DNA of 64,000 bases from Ktedonobacter sp. SOSP1-85 (GCF_016587415.1 NZ_BNJI01000001.1:2829501-2893500); one strand, 5' to 3'. Positions 17,589-27,195 are shown, counted from the first letter of the stretch. Made by a program: numbers and translations. The notes: a model not told the origin generated them from the sequence alone.

Positions 17589-18503
17589 ATGAGCAAACGT
17601 CTCTCAATGGCCGAAGCCGTCGCGCGCTACATTCCCGATGGAGCCTCCGTAGCTCTCGGTCTGGCCCTCGAACCCCTCATTCCCTTTGCCGTCGGACACG
17701 AGATCATTCGCCAGCGTCGCCAGAACCTGGCGCTCATTGGCCCCATCTCCGATATCCTCTTTGACCAGTTAATCGGCGCTGGCTGCGTCAGCGCGATCCA
17801 GGCCGCCTGGGTCGGCAATGTGAGCGAGGGCCTGGGCCACTGCTATCGCCGCGCCGTAGAGAAACAGCTTCCCCATTCCATCCATGTTGAAGAATATAGC
17901 AACCATACCATCGCTCTAGCCCTCCTGGCCGCCAGCGTCGGCTCGCCCTACATACCCACGCGCACCCTGCTGGGAAGCGACATTCCCCGCCAGAACCCAC
18001 GCCTGCGCGTTGAACGCTCATTCCTAGATGAGGCCCCCATCCTGCTTGTACCCGCGCTCCAGCCAGATGTGACCGTCGTGCATGTGCAACGCAGCGACGA
18101 GGAGGGCAATGCCCACGCCTGGGGGAATCTCGGTATCTGTGAAAGCGCCTTTCTGGCCGCACACGATGTAATTATCGTCACCGATGACCTCGTCTCACGC
18201 GAGACTATTTTGAGCGATCCCAACCGCGTGCTTGGCCCATCCTACAAGGTTCGCGCCGTAGTGCATGAACCCTGGGGAGCACATCCCTCCTCGGTCCAGG
18301 GCTGCTACAATCGCGATCACGCCTTCTATCATGAGTATCACCAGCGCACCCGCACCCAGGAAGGCTTCCAGCAATGGTTGGAGGAATGGGTCCTGAACGT
18401 CCCTAACCGCGCTACCTACCTCGCACGCCTGGGAGAAGACCGCATGCGTACCCTGAAAATCAGAGAACATCGCTACGCCTCCCCCGTCGACTATGGTTAT
18501 TAA
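17589..18503 (+). CDS. CoA-transferase family I, subunit A
   Basis: Alpha subunit of a two-subunit family I CoA-transferase (glutaconate/3-oxoacid type), 304 residues. The start ATG 17589 follows GGAGA by eight bases; an upstream ATG (17574) overlaps that site. The glycine-rich CoA-binding loop of the family appears as IPDGASVALG near the N-terminus. Later blocks are LVPALQPDVTVVHVQRSDEEGNA, which is strongly conserved, and AAHDVIIVTDDLV. Subunit B, an enoyl-CoA hydratase and a thiolase follow on the same strand, so an acyl-CoA degradation role is likely. Paralogous IpdA/IpdB proteins of actinobacteria are ring-cleaving hydrolases, so the true substrate is open. Confidence 0.85.
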   Translation: MSKRLSMAEAVARYIPDGASVALGLALEPLIPFAVGHEIIRQRRQNLALIGPISDILFDQLIGAGCVSAIQAAWVGNVSEGLGHCYRRAVEKQLPHSIHVEEYSNHTIALALLAASVGSPYIPTRTLLGSDIPRQNPRLRVERSFLDEAPILLVPALQPDVTVVHVQRSDEEGNAHAWGNLGICESAFLAAHDVIIVTDDLVSRETILSDPNRVLGPSYKVRAVVHEPWGAHPSSVQGCYNRDHAFYHEYHQRTRTQEGFQQWLEEWVLNVPNRATYLARLGEDRMRTLKIREHRYASPVDYGY

Positions 18504-18531
18504 ATACTTTGTCTATGGCTACTAAATACCT

Positions 18532-18631
18532 TGTAGGGTCCATGCTGACATGGACTCGCCCGGCCCGCAGGCCGACACCCAGGCGCTGGGAGATCGCTGC
18601 GCTCGGAGGCCGAGCAAGCTCTGCCCCTACA
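18532..18631. repeat. GTAGGGTCCATGC element between the CoA-transferase genes
   Basis: Begins TGTAGGGTCCATGCTGACATGGACTC and ends CCCCTACA, with several inner GC-rich stems. It is about 100 bp long, related to the copy at 15600-15709, and non-coding. Its presence argues for starting the following gene at 18658 and not at the earlier in-frame ATG at 18550. Confidence 0.6.
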
Positions 18632-18657
18632 GCGTTCCACATAGAAAGGCAATCCAT

Positions 18658-19443
18658 ATGGCAAGAGAATATAGCGAGCGCGAACTGATGGTCGTATGCG
18701 CGGCACGCCAGATCCGCGATCATGAACTGGTCTTCGTCGGGATGCGCCTCCCTCTATTGGCCTTTGCTCTGGCGAAACGCACGCATGCCCCCAACTGCAT
18801 TGGCCTCTTTGAGTGTGGCATCGTGCGCGATACGCCCGCGCCCGAACTGCTCTACACCATGGGCGATGCTCCCAACATCACTGGTGCACTCTGGACGACG
18901 GATATGGTCAATGTCCTGGGCTCGCTGGCGGCAGGCGACGTTCAGCTTGGCTTCATTGGCGGAGCGGAGATTGACCGCTATGGGAATCTCAACACCTCGC
19001 TCATTGGCGACTGGCAGCAGCCACGCGTGCGTCTCCCTGGCAGCGGGGGCGGAGCCGATATCGCCTCGCTCGCACACCGCCTGGCGATCATCATGCCCCA
19101 TGAACGCCATCGCCTGCGCGAGCGCGTCGATTTTGTGACCAGCCCCGGCTATGGCTATCCCGATGCAGAGGGTCCCGCGGGCAGCTCCTGGCGACGCCGG
19201 GTCGGCCTGCCCCGTGGAGGCCCCGCCGCGCTCATCACCACCCTGGGGCTCTTCGCCTTCGATCCAGATAACGGCGAGGCCTTGCTACAATCCTACCATC
19301 CAGGCACCTCTATCGAGGAAGTACAGGAACAGACCGGCTGGCCGCTGCGCCTCGCGCCCGACTGCCGCGAGACGCCACCACCCAGCCCCGAGGAACTACA
19401 CATCATCCGCGAATGCGATCCCCAGGGCGTCTGGACCCGTTAG
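18658..19443 (+). CDS. CoA-transferase family I, subunit B
   Basis: Beta subunit partner of the preceding gene, 261 residues. The start ATG 18658 has AAAGG just upstream. The family's catalytic Glu is placed at E52 in GLFECGIVRD, the position of the SENG motif in 3-oxoacid CoA-transferases. Further family blocks: GDVQLGFIGGAEIDRYGNLN and LPGSGGGADIASLA. Because the Glu is kept, a covalent glutamyl-CoA mechanism is possible, although hydrolase relatives (IpdB) also exist. Confidence 0.85.
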   Translation: MAREYSERELMVVCAARQIRDHELVFVGMRLPLLAFALAKRTHAPNCIGLFECGIVRDTPAPELLYTMGDAPNITGALWTTDMVNVLGSLAAGDVQLGFIGGAEIDRYGNLNTSLIGDWQQPRVRLPGSGGGADIASLAHRLAIIMPHERHRLRERVDFVTSPGYGYPDAEGPAGSSWRRRVGLPRGGPAALITTLGLFAFDPDNGEALLQSYHPGTSIEEVQEQTGWPLRLAPDCRETPPPSPEELHIIRECDPQGVWTR

Positions 19444-19590
19444 AGCCGCATGCTGTAGCAGCGTCGCGTCCCTCATGGATGATATACTACAAGCAGAATA
19501 TTTCTGGCACATAGACCCTGTTTGAGGGGCATATGAGGGCCATGCAGCGTCCCCCGCCCCTCGTTCTCTAGCAAGCATCTAAGGAGAGTT

Positions 19591-20367
19591 ATGACAGAAT
19601 ATCAGTATATCCTCATTGAACGTGACGAGCGCGTCGGGATTGTGACCCTGAACCGTCCCAAAGAATTGAATGCGCTCAATTTCCAGCTTGTAAATGAATT
19701 GGCTGACGCGTTGGAGGAGTTTGATCGCGACGAGGCGATTCACTGTATCGTCATTACGGGCTCGGGCGAAAAGGCCTTCGCCGCGGGCGCCGATATCAAG
19801 GAGATGTCCGACAAGTCGCCCATCGATATGATGCTGAGCGCCTTCGACGGCTGGCAGCGTATCAAGCGCGTGCATACGCCCCTCATCGCGGCCGTTGGTG
19901 GCTACGCCCTGGGCGGCGGCTGCGAGCTGGCGATGCTCTGCGATATGATCATCGCCTCGGAGAACGCGCGCTTCGGCCAGCCTGAGATCCTCATTGGCGT
20001 TATCCCCGGCGCGGGCGGCACACAGCGCCTGGCGCGTACTCTCGGCAAGTACCGCGCCATGGAGATGGTGCTGACAGGCGCGCAGATTCCCGCGCAAGAA
20101 CTGGCCGACCTGGGCCTGGTCAACCGCATCGTGCCCAAGGGCGAACACCTGAAAGCCGCTCTTGAGCTGGCGAAGAAGGTGGCCCAACAAGCTCCTGTTG
20201 CCGCACGCCTAGCGAAGGAGTCGGTACTCTCCGCCTTTGAGACCCCGCTGGAAGATGGGCTGGAGATCGAGCGCAAAAACTTCTTCTTGCTCTTCGCGAC
20301 CGAGGATATGCGCGAGGGTATGCATGCCTTTATTGAGAAGCGCCAGGCCGAGTTCAAAGGCAGGTAG
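19591..20367 (+). CDS. Enoyl-CoA hydratase (crotonase family)
   Basis: Cytoplasmic crotonase-fold enzyme of 258 residues, the usual length, hydrating trans-2-enoyl-CoA. The oxyanion-hole segment is AAGADIKEM (about 67-75). The two catalytic Glu residues lie in GGCELAM (about 111) and FGQPEILIGVIPGAGG (about 131). The C-terminal helix ends QAEFKGR. The start ATG follows AAGGAG. It belongs to the acyl-CoA cluster with the CoA-transferase upstream and the thiolase downstream, and is separated from the thiolase by a structured repeat. Confidence 0.92.
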   Translation: MTEYQYILIERDERVGIVTLNRPKELNALNFQLVNELADALEEFDRDEAIHCIVITGSGEKAFAAGADIKEMSDKSPIDMMLSAFDGWQRIKRVHTPLIAAVGGYALGGGCELAMLCDMIIASENARFGQPEILIGVIPGAGGTQRLARTLGKYRAMEMVLTGAQIPAQELADLGLVNRIVPKGEHLKAALELAKKVAQQAPVAARLAKESVLSAFETPLEDGLEIERKNFFLLFATEDMREGMHAFIEKRQAEFKGR

Positions 20368-20375
20368 TGCCTCTT

Positions 20376-20444
20376 GAAAACCTGAGCGCGTGAGCGCTAG
20401 TCGCATGAGCGGGCGCTGCGCCCCCCGAATGGGGATTGGTTTTC
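20376..20444 (+). repeat. Three-way-junction repeat, copy 1
   Basis: Outer stem GAAAACC (20376-20382) / GGTTTTC (20438-20444). Linker TG, hairpin AGCGC-GTGA-GCGCT, linker A, then a second arm enlarged by extra GC-rich hairpins, and linker ATT before the closing strand. It starts 9 bp after the enoyl-CoA hydratase stop. Confidence 0.7.
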
Positions 20445-20461
20445 GTCTAAGGAGATGAAAC

Positions 20462-21658
20462 ATGGAAGATGTGGTTATTCTCTCGGCGGTTCGTACGCCC
20501 ATCGGGCGCTATGGCGGTGTCCTCAAAGATGTACGCCCAGATGATCTGGGCGCCCTGGTCATTCAGGAGGCGCTCAGGCGAGCGCAGGTTGATCCAGCCA
20601 GCGTGGAAGATGTGATCTTTGGCTGCGCAAATCAGGCTGGCGAGGATAACCGCAACGTCGCTCGCATGTCGCTGCTCCTGGCGGGCCTCCCTATCACAGT
20701 GGCTGGTCAGACGGTGAACCGCCTCTGCGGCTCGGGGCTCCAGGCGCTAAATAGCGCCGCCCAGGCCATTCAAACCGGGGCGGGCGATACATTTATCGCT
20801 GGCGGAGTGGAGAGCATGACGCGCGCCCCCTTCGTCATGGGCAAGAGCGACAACGCCTTTGGTCGTGCGCAGAAGCTTGAGGACACAACGCTCGGCTGGC
20901 GCTTTGTCAACCCCAAACTGTCCGAGCTGTATCATCCCTATAGCATGGGCGAGACCGCCGAGAACGTTGCCGAGCGCTACCAGATCAGCCGCGAGGCGCA
21001 GGACGCCTATGCTCTACGCAGTCACCAGCGCGCCGTCGCCGCTCAGCAGTCAGGAAAGTTTGTCCAGGAAATCGTTGCGGTCGCGATCCCACAAAAGAAG
21101 GGCGAGGAGCTCAGCGTCTCCCAGGATGAGCATCCACGCCCCGATACCTCGCTAGAGAAACTGGCGCGCCTGAAGCCAGTCTTCCGTCAGGGAGGCAGCG
21201 TGACCGCCGGGAACTCGGCTGGCATCAATGATGGAGCCGCGGCCCTGGTCGTGACCTCCGCCTCCCGCGCCAGGGAATTGGACCTGCGTCCACAGGCGCG
21301 CATCGTGGCGACAGCCGTCGCTGGCGTCGACCCGGCCTATATGGGCCTGGGACCCATTCCCGCGACCCGCAAAGCCCTGCAACGCGCAGGACTAACCATG
21401 CAGGACATCGACCTGGTCGAGCTGAACGAGGCCTTTGCCTCCCAGGTGCTACAATGCAGCCACGAGCTAGAGATCAACCAGGAGAGGCTCAACGTCAATG
21501 GCGGAGCCATCGCCCTCGGCCATCCACTAGGCTGTAGCGGTGCCCGCCTGGTCGTTACTCTGCTCCACGAGTTAGAGCGCAGTGGGGGACGCTATGGCCT
21601 CGCGACCATGTGTATCGGCGTCGGCCAGGGCATCGCAACCATTATTGAGCGCCTCTAA
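20462..21658 (+). CDS. Acetyl-CoA acetyltransferase (thiolase)
   Basis: Thiolase II family enzyme of 398 residues with all three active-site blocks: the nucleophilic Cys in [11 protein letters not shown] (about 90), His in [16 protein letters not shown] (about 354) and the C-terminal Cys in MCIGVGQG (about 384). It interconverts two acetyl-CoA with acetoacetyl-CoA, or cleaves 3-ketoacyl-CoA. The start ATG follows AAGGAG. Last gene of the acyl-CoA cluster. A 245-bp gap with a MITE-like element follows. Confidence 0.93.
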   Translation: MEDVVILSAVRTPIGRYGGVLKDVRPDDLGALVIQEALRRAQVDPASVEDVIFGCANQAGEDNRNVARMSLLLAGLPITVAGQTVNRLCGSGLQALNSAAQAIQTGAGDTFIAGGVESMTRAPFVMGKSDNAFGRAQKLEDTTLGWRFVNPKLSELYHPYSMGETAENVAERYQISREAQDAYALRSHQRAVAAQQSGKFVQEIVAVAIPQKKGEELSVSQDEHPRPDTSLEKLARLKPVFRQGGSVTAGNSAGINDGAAALVVTSASRARELDLRPQARIVATAVAGVDPAYMGLGPIPATRKALQRAGLTMQDIDLVELNEAFASQVLQCSHELEINQERLNVNGGAIALGHPLGCSGARLVVTLLHELERSGGRYGLATMCIGVGQGIATIIERL

Positions 21659-21706
21659 ACCACACATATAAAACAGGCACGTAGCACTATAAAGTGCGTT
21701 ACCTAT

Positions 21707-21880
21707 CGGTAGGGACCAGCTTTAGCGCGTCCGAACGCCATGTATGGCAGTGCGGCGTAAGCCAAATTTTTTGGGTGGGCAACAGACGACTCACTTCTCG
21801 ACATTGTGCCATAGAAACGTTTCGGGCTCCGCCCACAGGCGATCAATCGCCTTCGGACGCGCTAAAGCTGGTCCCTACCA
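21707..21880. mobile_element. MITE-like element, copy 2
   Basis: 174 bp with the same 29-bp ends as 1736-1889: left 21707-21735 and right 21852-21880, with only the last base different. It shares TGGCAGTGCGGCGTAAGCC and the CGAT(C)AATCGCC motif, but the centre is different and longer. Non-coding; it lies between thiolase and the NUDIX gene. Confidence 0.7.
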
Positions 21881-21903
21881 AGGTGTGGCAAATACATTTC
21901 CGT

Positions 21904-22386
21904 TTATTCAGCCTGGACCTCTTCGCCACGCAAAGCCGCCTCATAGGCCTCACGCAATTTGGGTACGGTCTCAAAATTACGCATGGTATCTGGATCGACC
22001 CAGCGCATATCTGTCGCCTCCCAGTCCGTCGTAATACTTTCGTCCTCGTTGACGGCAAAAAGGAAGGGATGCACATAGAAGTGACGCCCCAAATCCTGGT
22101 CGACATGTTCGACAATCCCACCGCGCCGCAACATACACACCTGCTCACGTGCGAGTCCCGTCTCTTCACGAATCTCGGTATATGCCTGCTGCTCAGGTGA
22201 GATCCCTACCTCGACAAATCCACTGATACCAGCCCAGCGACCATGATAACTCCCCACCTGCTGACTTCTTCTCACCAGCAATAAGCGAGTATGCTCTTCC
22301 TCACCCCTTTGGAGGAAACAGGTCACGACATGTGTTGGACGCAGTACCGAGCGTGGTACCGCCTTTTTTGAGCTCTGAACATTCAT
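21904..22386 (-). CDS. NUDIX hydrolase-like protein with altered Nudix box
   Basis: NUDIX-fold protein of 160 residues. The start ATG 22386 has GAGGTG nine bases upstream. The Nudix box region reads GFVEVGISPEQQAY-TEIREETGL. The metal-binding EIREE part and the spacing are kept. The first Glu of the consensus (GX5E) is Ile, and the Arg of REUXEE is Thr, so both members of the usual Glu-Arg salt bridge are missing. Metal-dependent pyrophosphatase activity is still possible. N-terminal beta strands HVVTCFLQRGEEEHTRLLLVRRS fit the family. The substrate is unknown. Confidence 0.82.
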   Translation of the reverse strand: MNVQSSKKAVPRSVLRPTHVVTCFLQRGEEEHTRLLLVRRSQQVGSYHGRWAGISGFVEVGISPEQQAYTEIREETGLAREQVCMLRRGGIVEHVDQDLGRHFYVHPFLFAVNEDESITTDWEATDMRWVDPDTMRNFETVPKLREAYEAALRGEEVQAE

Positions 22387-22428
22387 AGAACTTTGCACCT
22401 CATTGCGATATTCAGGTTACTTCTTCTC

Positions 22429-22496
22429 CGAAAACCTGAGCGCGAAGCGCTAGTCACGAAAGTGACGCCGCCTCCCTCGGATGGGGTCAGTTTTCG
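22429..22496 (+). repeat. Three-way-junction repeat, copy 2
   Basis: Outer stem CGAAAAC / GTTTTCG. Linker TG, hairpin AGCGC-GAA-GCGCT, linker A, hairpin GTCAC-GAAA-GTGAC, then a diverged C/T-rich insert before the closing strand. It lies in the gap between the divergent NUDIX and glycosyltransferase genes. Confidence 0.7.
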
Positions 22497-22677
22497 AAGT
22501 AAAGGGTTAGGACGGTGACAACTACAATTATTTTCCGCTATACTAACCACGTTACATACGTCAACAAAATTTTTCTCGCGTGGAACTTTACAGATACTCC
22601 ATCGCTGGATCGCTACATAGTTCCGCCACTACACCGAACGCATACAATTTTTAGCCGTGAGAGCAGGTATTCTACAA

Positions 22678-23970
22678 ATGAGCATACAGCATACACCTTC
22701 AGCTATCACGACCGATAGCTCAGCCCCGGCCACGCGTAGTCTCCGCCAGGCATGGAACGAATTTCTCTCCCCCTGGTGGCAGGCGACGCGTAACATTCTC
22801 TTCTTATACATTATCACACGCCTGATTTTTCTACTACTCACCTATTTTGGGGGCGTCCTCTTCAATATCCCGAACTATTCGTACGATCATCTCTCTTTTA
22901 ATACTATGCTTCATACCTGGTATCGCTGGGACGCCATTCGCTTTATCACCATCGCCACCAGTGGCTACACCAAGGTGCAGAACGCAGCCTTCTTTCCGCT
23001 CTATCCCGCACTTGTGGCCCTTACCAGTAAGATCATTCCGACCCATAGCATACTTGTTGCCAGCATGCTGGTCTCAAATGTAGCCACGCTCGGCATGATG
23101 GTTATGCTCTACCGCTTTGTGGAGATGGAGTTTAGTAGAGAGCTTGCGCAACGCACCGTCTTCTACCAGGCCATCTTCCCCACGGCGTTCTTCTTTTTTG
23201 CTGGCTATAACGAGTCGCTTTTTATCTTTTTGATGCTCGGCTGCTTTTATGCCCTGCGCCGGGGAGCCTGGTGGTTCGCGGGCGTCTTCGGCTTCCTGGC
23301 TGCAATGAGCCGCTCTATCGCGATCCTACTCTTTGTTATCTTCTTCTGTGAGTATGTGCGCCAGCGCTGGCCAGAGCTGCACCCCAATCTGCGCCCAGTG
23401 CGTCCTGTGGCCCTGCTGAAACACATTCCACACCTGTTGCCAGCGCTCCTCATTCCACTGGGGCTTATTGTCTATATGCTTGGTCTGTATGTACGCCTGG
23501 GTGATCCTCTGGCCTTCTCGCATGCCCAGGTAGACTGGCGTACCGGCGCGGTCATTCCTGGAATGGCAATCTACCAATCCCTGCAACAGCTTGTCGTGCA
23601 TAGTCCCTTGAGCTTCTCTACACCACATATCTTGATTGACCTGGGTACGTTTATAGCCTTCCTGGTCCTCTTCCTCCTGGCGATCTTTGGACGAGATCGC
23701 CTCCCACGCGATCAATGGCCGCTGCTAGTCTTCTGGGGCTGCGCCCTGCTTTACGCCATCCTCTGGCCAGGCGTTCCTGGCGCTCCTGGACAGGGCTACG
23801 ATCCAATGCCTTCCACACAGCGCTTTGTGCTGGAACTCTTTATGGCCTTTATCATCCTTGCCCGCCTGGGAGAGCGCTCACCTAAATTCCATCAAGCCTA
23901 TCTGCTGCTCTCACTCCCTTTCCTTACCTTCCTGACCCTGCAATTTATGACCGGACATTGGACGGTATAA
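22678..23970 (+). CDS. PIG-V-like membrane mannosyltransferase
   Basis: Polytopic membrane protein of 430 residues with about nine to eleven hydrophobic helices, resembling the GPI mannosyltransferase 2 (PIG-V) family found in Chloroflexota and actinobacteria. Family marks: the early loop HTWYRWDAIRFITIATSGY with the WDA motif, AFFPLYPALVAL, and FPTAFFFFAGYNESLFI. It probably uses a lipid-linked sugar to mannosylate an outer-surface lipid or protein. The start ATG 22678 is chosen over a GTG at 22657 because GAGCAGG precedes it. It is monocistronic, with an inverted repeat after the stop. Confidence 0.82.
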   Translation: MSIQHTPSAITTDSSAPATRSLRQAWNEFLSPWWQATRNILFLYIITRLIFLLLTYFGGVLFNIPNYSYDHLSFNTMLHTWYRWDAIRFITIATSGYTKVQNAAFFPLYPALVALTSKIIPTHSILVASMLVSNVATLGMMVMLYRFVEMEFSRELAQRTVFYQAIFPTAFFFFAGYNESLFIFLMLGCFYALRRGAWWFAGVFGFLAAMSRSIAILLFVIFFCEYVRQRWPELHPNLRPVRPVALLKHIPHLLPALLIPLGLIVYMLGLYVRLGDPLAFSHAQVDWRTGAVIPGMAIYQSLQQLVVHSPLSFSTPHILIDLGTFIAFLVLFLLAIFGRDRLPRDQWPLLVFWGCALLYAILWPGVPGAPGQGYDPMPSTQRFVLELFMAFIILARLGERSPKFHQAYLLLSLPFLTFLTLQFMTGHWTV

Positions 23971-23988
23971 TACAATCATCACGCATTG

Positions 23989-24030
23989 GCAGGATATTTG
24001 GTTACCTACAAAATCAGCCAGATATCCTGC
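23989..24030 (+). terminator. Inverted repeat after the mannosyltransferase gene
   Basis: GCAGGATAT (23989-23997) and ATATCCTGC (24022-24030) pair around a 24-nt loop, 19 bp past the stop. There is no T-run. From 24031 to 24450 I see no gene; a TATAAT at 24298-24303 may be the -10 box of rny but has no clear -35 partner. Confidence 0.5.
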
Positions 24031-24450
24031 TTGCTTGCCCGCTCCCCCCTTGCTCTCCGCCATATCCCCCATTTTTCAGCCTTGACGTAGCCTTCCCACT
24101 CTTATATAGTATGCTAGGCGCATAATATACCTTCTGATATGGCGTGAGCGTGTGCATAGCCGCACGCTTAGTCGTATGGTTTGATGAACGCTTTCCCGCG
24201 CAAGCAGGCAAAAATAGAGTAGGATGCATTTGCGCTTTTTGCGCACGCTCCTCTCGCGAGGACATATACAGAATACCCTTGTTATCTTTTTTTAATGTAT
24301 AATTCGGTTGTACGTTCCATCCGTTTGCAGAATGCCTTGAAAGCCCATCATTGAAGAACATCATATTAAGCGCTGCACCATTCCATATTGCATAGTGTTA
24401 TGTTTCTTTTCATATGAGTGAACACGTTTAAGACGCCTCGCCACTTCATG

Positions 24451-24517
24451 GCTCGGGGTTATGGGTGTGATGGTGGGCTGGCAGAGCTAGCCCACCATCA
24501 CACCCATAACCCCGAGC
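24451..24517. repeat. Long perfect palindrome upstream of rny
   Basis: 29-bp perfect arms (24451-24479 and 24489-24517) around a 9-nt loop. The left arm contains TTATGGGTGTGATGGTGGGC and shares the ATGGGTGTG core with the palindromes at 26226 and 43283. Confidence 0.8.
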
Positions 24518-24657
24518 GAAGTACCGCAGGTGCTGAGAACTGTTATGAAGGGAAGCTGACAGACAGTCCAAGCATGAATTACAAAGGGAATGGAACACTT
24601 ATACTGCTATTCCAAGCCTATAATGGCCTGTTTACCACGACCGGGAGGTAGGCCGTC

Positions 24658-26214
24658 GTGTCACCACAAATAAGTTTGTTATTAGTAGCATTTTTGCTCA
24701 TCATTGGCGTACTCATGGCCCTGTACTCTGGTTATCAATATGGGATAACTAAAAGTAAAGGACGCCATGAAACGAATCTACGCGAGCTTCGCGAGACCAG
24801 TGAACAGAAATTATTGGAAGTCCAAACCGAACAGCGGGAGGCGTTGCGGGAAGCACGCGAAGAGACCGCACGCTTTCGCGCGACCATAGAGAAAGAGAAT
24901 GCGGAGCGCCGCTCTGAGCTGCAACGCCAGGAGCGCCGTATTCTAACTAAAGAAGAGAACCTGGAGCGCAAGCTGGACAACCTGGAACTACGCGAGCGTA
25001 AACTCAATACAAAGGAGCGCGACCTGGAACAGGCCCGCGACAAGATTGAGGAACTCAAGCGCCAGCACCTGCTTGAACTTGAACGCCTGGCACAGATGAC
25101 AGAGGAGGAGGCTCAGCAACTGCTCCTCTCGCGCATCGAGGCCCAGGTGCGTGTTCAGGCAGCCCAGCGTACGCGTCTGATCGAAGAGCAGGCGCGTGAG
25201 GAGGCTGAGTCCCGCGCACGCGAGATCATCACCCTGGCGATCCAGCGCTGTGCCTCCGACCAGGTAGCAGAGGCCGTTGTCTCCGTTGTGCCGCTTCCTA
25301 ATGATGAGATGAAAGGGCGTATCATCGGACGTGAGGGCCGCAATATCCGCGCCCTGGAAGCCGCCACCGGGGTTGACCTGATCATTGATGATACCCCCGA
25401 GGCAGTCATTCTCTCGGGATTTGATCCCGTCAGGCGTGAAGTGGCCCGCCTCGCCCTGACCAAGCTCATCATTGATGGACGTATTCACCCGGCACGCATT
25501 GAAGATGTCGTGGCCAAGGCCCGCCAGGAGGTGGATATCATCATCCGCGAGGCGGGTGAGAATGCCGCGCTGGAGGCCAATGTTCATGGCCTGCAACCAG
25601 AACTGCTCAAGATTCTGGGGCGCCTGCACTTCCGCACGAGCTATGGGCAGAACGTGCTGGCCCACTCGGTCGAGGTCTCGATTCTGGCTGCGACCATCGC
25701 GCATGAACTGGGCGCCGACGTCAATGTGTGTAAGGCTGCGGCCCTACTGCATGACATGGGCAAGGCCATTGACCAGGAGGTCGAGGGGCCACACGCCATC
25801 ATCAGTGGCGAGGTCGCGCGGCGCTTCGGCAAGTCGCCGCGCATCGTGCATGCCATCGTTGCCCACCACGCCAGCGAGACCGAGCCTCAGACCCTCGAAG
25901 CAGCTATCGTGCAGGCCGCGGACGCCATCTCGGCGGCTCGCCCTGGCGCGCGCCGTGAGACGGTTGACCTCTACATCAAACGCCTGGAGGCACTTGAGCA
26001 TATCGCCAATTCATTTACCGGAGTTGAGAAATCCTTCGCCATTCAGGCCGGGCGCGAGGTGCGCATTATCGTGAAACCTGAAGAGGTGGATGAGTACAGC
26101 GCCTCCCAGCTTGCCAGCGAGATCGCTCACAAAATTGAAGAGAGCCTTGATTATCCAGGCCAGATTAAAATCTGCGTCGTCCGCGAAACACGCGCGGTCG
26201 ACTACGCCCGCTAA
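24658..26214 (+). CDS. rny: Ribonuclease Y
   Basis: Membrane-anchored endoribonuclease that starts bulk mRNA decay, 518 residues, the usual length. One N-terminal transmembrane helix (about 4-26) is followed by a long charged coiled coil (about 30-190). Then come a KH domain with [19 protein letters not shown] and an HD domain with the HD pair in [18 protein letters not shown] and HHASE downstream. The GTG start at 24658 is preceded by GGGAGG. A long palindrome stands on each side of the gene. Confidence 0.97.
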   Translation: MSPQISLLLVAFLLIIGVLMALYSGYQYGITKSKGRHETNLRELRETSEQKLLEVQTEQREALREAREETARFRATIEKENAERRSELQRQERRILTKEENLERKLDNLELRERKLNTKERDLEQARDKIEELKRQHLLELERLAQMTEEEAQQLLLSRIEAQVRVQAAQRTRLIEEQAREEAESRAREIITLAIQRCASDQVAEAVVSVVPLPNDEMKGRIIGREGRNIRALEAATGVDLIIDDTPEAVILSGFDPVRREVARLALTKLIIDGRIHPARIEDVVAKARQEVDIIIREAGENAALEANVHGLQPELLKILGRLHFRTSYGQNVLAHSVEVSILAATIAHELGADVNVCKAAALLHDMGKAIDQEVEGPHAIISGEVARRFGKSPRIVHAIVAHHASETEPQTLEAAIVQAADAISAARPGARRETVDLYIKRLEALEHIANSFTGVEKSFAIQAGREVRIIVKPEEVDEYSASQLASEIAHKIEESLDYPGQIKICVVRETRAVDYAR

Positions 26215-26225
26215 AGAAACATCTG

Positions 26226-26285
26226 GGAGGTATGGGTGTGGGACAGAGGGTGCGAGTACACCCTCTGTCCCACACCCATACCTCC
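26226..26285. repeat. Long perfect palindrome after rny
   Basis: 27-bp perfect arms (26226-26252 and 26259-26285), loop CGAGTA, with core GGTATGGGTGTGGGACAG. It starts 11 bp after the rny stop and ends 31 bp before the next start codon. No T-run. It may terminate or stabilise the rny transcript. Confidence 0.8.
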
Positions 26286-26316
26286 TTAAAGCATAGAAGA
26301 GGTACAAAGATCACTC

Positions 26317-27195
26317 ATGAAAAATCTTGTCGATCTTCACACCCATTCCACCGCATCTGATGGCATCTATTCTCCCACGGAACTCCTGAGCCATGCTCAC
26401 GAGGCCGGACTCAAGGTCATGGCCCTCACCGATCACGACAGCACCAATGGCCTGGACGAGGCACTGGAGGCCGCGCGCCAATATGACATTGATCTACTAC
26501 CTGGTATCGAGTTAAACACCGATTTCAGTGGGGGAGAGGTCCATGTCCTGGGATATTTCCTTGAGTACAAACGGCCAGCCTTTCAGCACATCTTGCAGAG
26601 CCTACGCAACGCGCGTGAGCATCGTGGGCAACGCATGGTTGAACAGTTGAATGAGGCTGGCATCCATATCACCTGGGAGCAGGTGCGCGAAATTGCCCAG
26701 GGATCGGTCGGGCGCCCCCATGTCGCGCGAGCCTTGCTTGAAGCAGGCTATGTCCAGAGCATCCCTGAGGCCTTCGAGAAATATATTGGCAACGGCCAGG
26801 TCGGCTACGTACCGCGCTATAAGCTGGCACCAATAGACGCCGTTCGCCTGATTGCCAGCGCCAACGGCCTGCCCGTCGTGGCGCATCCCTATGATCATCC
26901 AGGAGTCGTTCGCCTGCAAGAATGGCTGCCAGATCTCTGCAAGGCAGGACTCGTGGGGCTGGAGACCTACTACGGCTACTACTCCACAGAACAGGAGACA
27001 ACCCTGCTCCAGCTAGCGAAAATCTATGGCCTCATCCCAACCGGAGGCTCAGATTTTCATGGGCCTGGCATCCATCCCACTCCGCTAGGTGGTCGCTACG
27101 TCCCCTATGAGACCGTCGAACGCCTCAAGGCTGCCGCCGTGGCACGCCAAGGGCAGGAGCCTCCCACCTTTGAACTCTCTACCCCCGTCGAATAA
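26317..27195 (+). CDS. PHP-domain phosphoesterase (RNase AM / TrpH type)
   Basis: PHP-family metal phosphoesterase of 292 residues. Metal motifs: DLHTHSTASDG (6-16), LTDHDS, the Glu in PGIELNTDF, then HVLGYF, VAHPYD and the late GSDFHG. The layout matches the YciV/TrpH group, which acts as 3',5'-nucleoside bisphosphate phosphatase or 5'-3' exoribonuclease on short RNA. Standing right after rny, it could clean up products of RNA decay, which is an inference from position. It converges with the biotin carboxylase gene on a shared terminator. Confidence 0.88.
   Translation: MKNLVDLHTHSTASDGIYSPTELLSHAHEAGLKVMALTDHDSTNGLDEALEAARQYDIDLLPGIELNTDFSGGEVHVLGYFLEYKRPAFQHILQSLRNAREHRGQRMVEQLNEAGIHITWEQVREIAQGSVGRPHVARALLEAGYVQSIPEAFEKYIGNGQVGYVPRYKLAPIDAVRLIASANGLPVVAHPYDHPGVVRLQEWLPDLCKAGLVGLETYYGYYSTEQETTLLQLAKIYGLIPTGGSDFHGPGIHPTPLGGRYVPYETVERLKAAAVARQGQEPPTFELSTPVE

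Noticed and set aside
24014..24364. 116-residue minus-strand frame upstream of rny
   Set aside because: No ribosome site, odd composition, overlaps a terminator and the probable rny promoter region.
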